Positions 57,918-64,000 of a stretch of 64,000 nt of DNA are shown here, one piece after another. This stretch comes from Lingula anatina (taxonomy: Eukaryota > Brachiopoda > Lingulata > Lingulida > Lingulidae). The DNA is taken from assembly GCF_001039355.2 (NCBI RefSeq), contig NW_019773513.1, forward strand, positions 958,245 to 1,022,244. The letters run 5' to 3'. Position 1 is the stretch's first letter. Every line of letters begins with the position of its first letter. The translations under genes were made by a program, and so were the position numbers. A model generated the notes under the pieces. The model was given only the letters and a program-made list of their open reading frames with translations. It ran no database searches and was not told the origin of the DNA.

Positions 57918-60900
57918 GTACAACCAATTTGGACCCCAAATAAAAAATTTGGGGATTGTTCTATTTTTGTAAGATTTAGGAGCCCTGTTAAAAAATTATA
58001 ATGACCAGGTTAATTGTGAATAAGATCAGATAAAATGATGGAGTCACCCATCAACTGTTAGAATTAAGGAAAATATTATATTTTTATATTATATGTGATA
58101 AATTGCAATTGTTTTTAAAAAATGATCATTCTAAAATCGAAGCAAAGTAGACTTGTACCCATGCTTGTTTTAAACTTTATACCCATGTATGTACAGTGTA
58201 TAAATTTGTTGCAGGAAAGTTTTTGGCCACGCTGGAGTTTAAGATGTCGCGAAATGTTACTTTCACGTTTGCTCGCGTCTATGTCAACTGGGACCTCCAC
58301 TGTGGTAGCCACGGTCAAATGAAAGTACGCCTTGCAGGTCACCATGGAAACAGGAGGAGCCGGACCAATCAGAGTAGTCCTCAGTTAGAGGTGATAGAAA
58401 TCCCCACCCCTCGTCAGCCAATGTGTCTCAGTGTTTGTCCAGTCAGTGGTCATTTGGCCGTAGGCTATGACACCGTGGTCAGTGTACATCGAGTCACAGA
58501 AGAGTTCATTTCCAGCACCGCGGCCTCAAGTTCTGGTGACATTTTCCACGATGTTGAGCACCTTTTTGACATATCACTTACTTTTGCCGTCATTGAGGTA
58601 GCTATACATGAAAATTTCATCGCAGCAGCATCTCAGAACGTTATTCAGGTTATTAAGCTGTGTTCAGACCTGGCGCTACTCTCAGAGGTAGCAATGACGG
58701 TCTCGCCTCTACAAGCTGAACCAACGGACGAGTCAAAGTACATACTTAAGCATATCTTACAGCATAGGAATAAAGAGAGAGATGGTAGCACTAGTAAACT
58801 GTTGTTGTCATTGAATGATTCTGAAGCAGACGCAACATCATCCGATTTGTCTTCTAGTCCAACGTTGTCCACAAAGTCATCGGACATGTCAGGTTATTAT
58901 TTTTATTTTTTCAGAGGTGATAAGGAAGTGGTTTATAAAGTTTCTTTTTTATTCATAATTGTATATAACTCGTGACTGATCTTTTTCAGCTTAAATGTAT
59001 TCATGCACTAGAACTTGAAGCATAATAAGAGTTATTAACTTCTTTCTTCTGAAGTAATATTTCCAATCAATTTAGACTTCCTATCTCAGTATGGACCAAC
59101 CAGAGTTGGCTGGTTATTACAATTAATTCACCATAGGTAACAAATCTTGTCTTTTTTTTTTTCAGGAATTTTGGAGCACCAAGTTGAAGATGAGTATTGC
59201 ACAGAGTGGGGTTTTGAGGAGGGGGAGGTGGAGATCGTGTTGCCCATGCAAGGTATGGATATTTTTATCATATATTTCAGATATTAAATTGTTTCAAGAT
59301 GTATGATTTGTGATAAAGGTAAACAAGAGTATCATTTCTAAATACATGTTTTTGATCTGTGAGACATGATTTTTAATTTTGAAAAGACAAACCTATTTCA
59401 CCAAGTTAAAGAAAAAAAAAATGATTTGAAAAGACTAACACTAAACAGATCTGTGGATCAAATATCGCTGACCCACTTGTAAGCTTGCCGCATAATCCTC
59501 GCAGGGAATCTATTCAGAGTCTATTAGTTTCTGTCATATTTATGATATTTTTGCAACACGCTTTACTCAAACACAATGTAGAGAAATGCCTATCTCACTC
59601 TGACTTCATGCTAAAATTTGTTGCTAGGGGGACGCATGTCCAAACAATCTGTTCCCAGGAACATCGTCCTTGATCACCTTGAGAAAGTGAGAAGTAGCCA
59701 GCTAGATGAGCCCTCAGCCACTGAGCTCCTAGGTCCAGTACGGGCTGACCACCCCCTGGCCGCAGTACAGATTAAACTGCACGGTCAGTAAAGTAATTGT
59801 GGTCAGTGAAAATAGATGCTAAAGAAATTTCGTCCTTCAATGAAGGAAAAACATCTTCCTCATGTCCTTAGGAGATATAAATAATGTCAACTGAAGCCAA
59901 ACTAATTTAATGATTTTTTTGTATCTATTTAATTAAAACTTAATGAAATTATTGTCTATTTCTACCTTTGTTTTTTTTTCTTTTTGCCATTGAACTAAAT
60001 AAATGTGTTTTTTATTGTATAAACCAATTTATTCTTCTTTCTGGTGACTGTTTTATAGTATATCCATGTGATAAATGACAGGTAACAGTGTACACTAAGT
60101 GATGTCCGTTATCAGCCCTTTCTTCAATCATTTCCTAAATCAAACATTCCTTATCATTTATCAAGTTTCACCACTTGTTATTCTTTCATATTGCACCTGA
60201 TGGAGGGCCATGGTGACCAGGTGTAGTCCTATATTCATATGACACCATTTTCACTTTCATTATCATCTCAGTTTCAATTTCATTATCAACCAGCTTTCAC
60301 TCTTCATTATCACCACACTTTCAATATGTTTGAATTTTTCCTGATGGTCCTGATTGTCCCATATGTCATATATGACACTACTTTCACCTTTATAATCATC
60401 ATCATCCCGCTTTCACTTTCATTATTAACCCACTTTCAGCTGAAGGAGTGCCTGACTTCCATGCAGTGAACTTGCTGTGTCGAAGATTTGGATTGACTCT
60501 GTTTCAACTTCATTCTCTGCAACTTTTGCCAACCTATACAAAAGGTAAAAACAAGTGGAAAACGGTTTTAGCTTTGTTTTATGTTGGATATTTTGTACAG
60601 GCAGGGTGGGAGCCATAAAATTTTTTAAAAATTATAATTTTGATTTGATGAGGATATAACCGGGGGCGGATTGAGGCGGTCTTCTGGGTCTTCCGGAAGA
60701 CGGTCAAATTTCTAAGTTTACATTGATGAGTACCTAAATTTTTCTGTCAGAAGACGGTCAAAAATTTTAGATGGATCAACAAAGATAATGTGGAAGACTG
60801 TCAGAAAATATCTCTGGGTCCGCCCGTGATAACCTAATGAAATTTTTTTATTATTATTCCTGTTATTCCAAATCAGTAGAGTTTGACAGAGATATGATTA

Positions 60901-63808
60901 TTAGTTGCAAATTATAATGAAAAAATAAAAAATTTAAACATGATATGACTTCCAGAGCCTGCTGCCACCTATATTCCAAGTGGACCATTTTCTTGCCAGT
61001 CCTCAGAGGGTTTGACAGGAATGTCTGTGTTTGTCAGCGGAAAGAGAGTGGGCTACATGTACACCGTCAGTCCCAAGGTAGATGCGCTTCCAGAGTACCC
61101 TTACACAATTAATGCCAAGAAGGTAGGAGCAGACTGTGGACCCCCCCAAAATAAATAAATAAATAAATAAATATAACCGTGTTGTATGTGTGGAATCACT
61201 GAATGTATAAAAAAATCGAAGATCTCTGTGTTGCGTGACATTAGGTCTGTCGTATGCCCTGAACCACATATTTTAGACCTTGTTTGGTTCAGTCCTTTCA
61301 TCCTGTTTTCTCAGGTCACTGTTGGCCCTCATTTCCTCCATGCTGTCACCGAGACTGGTCTGGAAACATATACCTCCAGGAGCTCCCTGGCTGCATTACA
61401 TCATACAGAAACTTTTGATGGAATACACAAGGTAAGTGTCTGTGTTGTGCTGCCCTTCCCGTGCTGTATCTGCCACTGAAAGTGCTTCTCCATGTAGGCA
61501 CTGCAGAGATTGGTGGCTGGGGGGGTTGGGGTGGGGGTGGGGGGTGGGAGGGGTTCAAACTCATTTCAAACCTGCAACGAGCCTCATCTTCTGTCAGAAG
61601 TCGTGCACGTGGTCATACAGAAGGCCAATAACCCATAATTTTTTTTTCTTCCAGGCGTCTCCACCTCACAGCCTAGAGATATGCCTCATTGGGATGCAAC
61701 CATTCATAGGGCTGGGAGATGTATTTTGTACACCAAGTCATACGATTCTACTGTCCAAAGATCTCAGCAGCAGGTAATCCATTGGTTGATATAAATTTTT
61801 ATATAAAGACATCATCAGTTGTACAGTTCACCCAAACAAAATGCTATATGGGCAGTGTCTTCCATTAATAGCCATGCTAGAAGTGCCACCCCATGATATT
61901 GTGATATTAGGCTTTGTGTGTTTTCTTCTTTTAGTAATGGTTTTCTATATGTACAGAATATATGTGAAAATGTTTAGTGGCACTCACATAGTTTCTAAAC
62001 TAAAACTAGTTGAATTAACTGCTTTATCATAATATGACGTGCCCTTTACGAGTGTCGCACCACAAAACTTAATATAGTCGCATGCCCTGAGGTGGCAGTA
62101 TTTTTCTCATAAATAGCTACTTTTTCTTTTATAAAACTTTTGTCCATTTCAGAGTGTGTAATATTAATTGCACATAGATCAATATACTTTGATACCTTTA
62201 TCTGATATCAATATTATGGCTTAACTATTAACTTCATTGGATAACTTTGTGTGTGGTATTTATTTTTAAAAAGCTTCAAAATATTAAAGCTTGATTCATG
62301 TCTTGAATAAACATAACTAACATTTATTTATTATTAAGTAATCAGAAAAAGTGGTGCATTTGTGCCGTTTTTTTTTTTTTAAACAAAAATGAACTTAAAT
62401 TGTTTTCAAGTTTCATACCTGTTATACTTGTATTAAATTTATATTATATAAATAACACAGTTTGATTTAGCTTTGCATACATATATATATTTAACAAATC
62501 ATACGTACTTACTAAGCTATTTATGGTTTGACTTTCAACTATTCCTATAGATTTTTGTGGCCTTAAATGATTGACTTTGAGCACCCGATCTGATGCATGT
62601 TTTTGTGTGTCTGAGACCATGGTTTTGCATATTGAATAGAGCTTACCTTGTGCTTTTTCTTAAAGCTTTTTGATTACTTTTATTGGATTAACAGGATTAA
62701 AGGATTAACATTTTTAATTCTTCCCATATATGTTGCTCAGTGTCCTTTACAGCAGTTACGTTATTATTTAGTTCTTTGCTCTATTTAATATACATGTAAG
62801 TATAATTTCTAACTCATGATTTTGTTTGAAGATTAAATGCGTCAGTCCCTTTAATGGAAGGTGTCCAAGTAGTGCAGTATAATCCATGCTTGAATTTTAT
62901 CCCATTTTACCATCTCCCTTTCTTGATTTTACATGAACATGTACCTCCTTTTGACATTTGATATCAATATATAGCCATGCAGCTCCCTTGCACTTTTTCC
63001 TTATCCAGGGATGGTAAATCTCTTTAATTCTTTTTGGACGATTTCCCCTGTCATAATATAAAAATAAGTAAAAGTATAAATTATTTCCTGCCCTGTTATT
63101 GTATGGAATAAGAGAAAAATGGGGGATATGTCATCAGAGGCTATGGAAGTAGTTATGAAGGTATTTCTGTCTTATGTGGTTATATACCTAGTGCTTTGTT
63201 CTTATATATCCATTGCTTCAGTTTTCCTGAGTTGTTTGTTCTCCTGGTTGCTATTAAAGTTATGAGATGCAGCTTTGTCTCAAGGCATATTCTTCTTGCA
63301 TGGCTTCTGACTTCTAGTATGTTATGATCTTTTTTTCTGTTCATACCTCAGTATGTTTTATGGCTCATATTTAATCTTTTAAGGAGCAGCTTTACATATT
63401 TGCTTGACTTATGGTAATAACTGCTTGACAAATTTGAGACCCGTGCCTAATTCATTGTTTTTATTTAATTACTGGCATAAAACATACACTCTTAAATGAA
63501 CCCAGTATTCTTTTTAGAACCTCTGATTCTTTCTTTTTGGGTATCATCAAAATGGAAAAAAATTGTCATGCCTGAGCCTACACTTATATTTTCCTTAATA
63601 CTTCCTGGTGTATTCTATCCTGTTGAATTCTTTAACTCTTTATCTTTCCTCTGACTCATTTTTCTTGGTGTTCTTTTGTCTGTTGTAGTTTTTCATACAG
63701 TAACAGAGGAGAAAAGGGCAGTTCATTGCAGGTTAAGAAAAGAGGGGGCGTTCCTGTGAACGTTAAACTCACCCCAGTGTATGAGCTAGGCCAGTTTAAG
63801 TATCCAAG
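57704..63808 (+). CDS. HPS3: HPS3, BLOC-2 complex subunit 1 (first 9 coding exons; continues past the window)
   Basis: Exons 57704-57917, 58215-58892, 59166-59252, 59628-59783, 60440-60544, 60956-61122, 61315-61431, 61655-61773 and 63701-63808 join in phase and give about 583 residues of the roughly 1,000-residue family protein. Family matches: start MVK plus SQDVFS, the FARVYVNW motif, LFQLHSLQLLPTYTK, PHFLHAVTETGLETYTSR and MQPFIGL, all in the order found in vertebrate HPS3. With HPS5 and HPS6 it forms BLOC-2, which directs cargo from early endosomes to lysosome-related organelles such as pigment granules; it is a peripheral cytoplasmic protein (no signal peptide or membrane segment seen). 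The ATG sits in accATGg. The large second exon codes a low-complexity Ser-rich insert before exon 3. Confidence 0.93.
58215..58892 (+). CDS. HPS3: HPS3 exon 2
   Basis: A 678-nt exon from acceptor gttgcag: GKFLATLEFKMSRNVTFTFA, RVYVNWDLHC, then a basic loop, then PMCLSVCPVSGHLAVGYD (beta-propeller-like strand), and a Ser-rich acidic end. The donor is CAG|GTTATT, weak at +4/+5, but it is the only choice that joins exon 3 in frame (SDMS-G-ILEHQV). Confidence 0.85.
59166..60544 (+). CDS. HPS3: HPS3 exons 3-5
   Basis: 59166-59252 (ILEHQVEDEYCTEWGFEEGE, acidic), 59628-59783 (RMSKQSVPRNIVLDHLEKVR, ATELLGPVRADHPLA) and 60440-60544 (EGVPDFHAVNLLCRRFGLTL, QLHSLQLLPTYTK). All are phase 1-1. The LHSLQLLP motif is strongly conserved in HPS3. 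A MITE copy lies in the intron at 59441-59527. Confidence 0.88.
59441..59527. mobile_element. MITE family 2, partial copy in HPS3 intron
   Basis: aacagatctgtggatcaaat...gacccacttgtaagcttg...gcagggaatctattcagagtc matches the reverse complement of the right part of 21664-21812. Confidence 0.8.
60661..60826. mobile_element. Dispersed repeat family 1, full copy (166 bp, short TIRs)
   Basis: Begins cgggggcgga and ends tccgcccg, inverted to each other; internal gtcttctgggtcttccggaa palindrome. This is the most complete of three copies in the window and lies in HPS3 intron 5. Confidence 0.85.
60956..63808 (+). CDS. HPS3: HPS3 exons 6-9
   Basis: 60956-61122 (AATYIPSGPFSCQSSEG, KRVGYMYTVSPK; phase 1>0), 61315-61431 (VTVGPHFLHAVTETGLETYT; 0>0), 61655-61773 (LEICLIGMQPFIGLGDVF; 0>2) and 63701-63808 (SNRGEKGSSLQVKKRGGVPV; 2>2). 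The last joins to an exon beyond 64000. Intron 8 (61774-63700) is AT-rich and shows nothing else. Confidence 0.85.
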
Positions 63809-64000
63809 GTACCATCTATATTTCTTTTATTCAACTGTGTAGGTTAGGCAGGGGGTCATATTTTACAGTGGTTAATTTTTTTTTTTTAATCTGTTATCAG
63901 ACTTAAATTTTTATAGTTCTGTTGATGATGTTGTATCTGTCAGACCAGTTGAAGCCTCCACTTGAAGGAGGCAACTCATTAAACTATAATGATAAAATTC

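Overview
This is a eukaryotic, animal nuclear window: AT-rich introns with GT...AG borders, many short phase-1 exons coding extracellular domains, abundant microsatellites, palindromic MITE-like elements and assembly gaps. The domain set (NIDO-AMOP-VWD core, many EGFs) plus a BLOC-2 gene suggests a marine invertebrate (lophotrochozoan or invertebrate deuterostome); the species cannot be fixed from the sequence alone.

Left two thirds (708-43955, minus strand): one giant gene. I rebuilt 68 firm coding exons (plus one doubtful microexon) by matching splice sites and reading phase. About 11.07 kb of coding sequence gives about 3,690 residues. Order from the N terminus: signal peptide; MAM-like module 1; short linker; an array of 24-33 nt microexons coding Gly-Tyr-Ser repeats; MAM-like modules 2-5; a 180-residue exon carrying an N-glycosylation ladder (GNxTxx repeats); MAM-like module 6; Pro-rich linker; five EGFs; TSP1; three EGFs; NIDO; AMOP; VWD; a cadherin-like (CADG-type) domain; twenty EGFs; TSP1; a juxtamembrane region with an RKKR furin-type site; one transmembrane helix; and a 157-residue Ser/Thr-rich cytoplasmic tail. 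The core is the MUC4/mesh type of adhesive or epithelial-surface protein. One EGF exon (5424-5547) carries a 1-base insertion in a homopolymer.

Middle (about 44-57.6 kb): no protein gene that I can support. It holds repeats, MITE-like inverted repeats, a LINE-like relic, a 164-base gap, and two single-N joins flanked by direct duplications that look like assembly artefacts. The first (start-codon) exon of the giant gene should lie here; two ATG|GT candidates are given.

Right (57704 to past the window end, plus strand): the first nine coding exons (about 583 residues) of HPS3, a BLOC-2 subunit for biogenesis of lysosome-related organelles. It is transcribed divergently from the giant gene. 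No functional link between the two genes is visible.
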